Assembly: GCA_034716535.1 (NCBI GenBank)
Contig: JAYEJW010000208.1
Span: forward strand, 1 to 13,388
DNA: 13,388 nucleotides
Source of the DNA: JAYEJW01 sp034716535
GTDB lineage: Bacteria; Pseudomonadota; Gammaproteobacteria; Chromatiales; Chromatiaceae
Reading direction: 5' to 3'
The notes below the pieces were generated by a model that was not told the DNA's origin, did not search any database, and worked only from the letters and a program-made list of their open reading frames with translations. Positions within the stretch are counted from its first letter, which is position 1. Each line of letters opens with the position of its first letter. Both the position numbers and the translations under genes were made by a program. This document shows positions 13,311 through 13,388 of the stretch, piece after piece.

Positions 13311-13334
13311 TCGTGGCGAAGCCACGATCCTTTT
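13311..13334 (+). terminator. Possible hairpin terminator
   Basis: TCGTGGC (13311-13317) and GCCACGA (13321-13327) form a perfect 7 bp stem with a GAA loop, followed by TCC then TTTT (13331-13334). It would end the pentapeptide transcript. The T-run is short and offset by three bases. Confidence 0.35.
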
Positions 13335-13388
13335 CTCGGCCGCAAAGCCCGGTGTTCAGACCAGATACGCGTCTTCGGTTTTCGTTGC

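Noticed and set aside
1..13388. CRISPR array, tRNA or rRNA genes
   Set aside because: No regularly spaced repeats with unique spacers and no tRNA- or rRNA-like segments were found on reading.

Overview
The window looks like chromosomal accessory DNA from a GC-rich gammaproteobacterium. The gene content (a PlpD-type patatin autotransporter, CYTH phosphatases, multihaem cytochrome debris, a RelB/ParE-type toxin-antitoxin pair) and codon use fit purple sulfur bacteria (Chromatiaceae) or relatives, but no marker gene fixes the taxon. No tRNA, rRNA or CRISPR array was seen.

Left part (1-3213, minus strand). The far left holds repeats that look like the edge of a mobile element. They sit against the first ~50 codons of a CPA1/NhaP-type sodium/proton antiporter whose remainder is missing. 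Next is a two-gene lipolytic unit read right to left: a membrane-anchored alpha/beta hydrolase (start 3213) overlaps by GTGA a patatin-like lipoprotein (338-1705). The patatin is broken by two single-base indels that cancel each other.

Middle (3214-6090). A small secreted Ala-rich protein (3415-3678) is divergent from the hydrolase and is followed by a possible terminator. About 700 bases then hold no recognised gene but many nested hairpins, including a common type of dispersed palindrome. Next comes a MscS-related gene (4378-5652) that keeps its periplasmic and cytoplasmic parts but lacks the membrane pore region. A tyrosine-recombinase remnant lies just behind it.

Right part (6091-13388, mostly plus strand). 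It contains a complete type Vd (PlpD-like) patatin/POTRA/barrel protein; a scrap of multihaem cytochrome c; a CYTH-like gene followed by a canonical CYTH phosphatase gene; a RelB-like antitoxin overlapping a ParE-like toxin that again carries two cancelling indels; a minus-strand coiled-coil fragment; and a large membrane protein with a pentapeptide-repeat C-terminus. The last gene is coupled by ATGA to a short gene that runs into a small repeat (13236-13286).

Overall the window mixes intact envelope and lipid-acting genes (two patatins, one hydrolase, a MscS relative, a membrane pentapeptide protein) with at least six broken genes and several repeat boundaries. I see no clear defence system or new multigene machine. 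The strongest oddities are the pore-less MscS protein, the paired compensating indels in two unrelated genes, the CYTH-like/CYTH pair, and the hydrolase-patatin unit.
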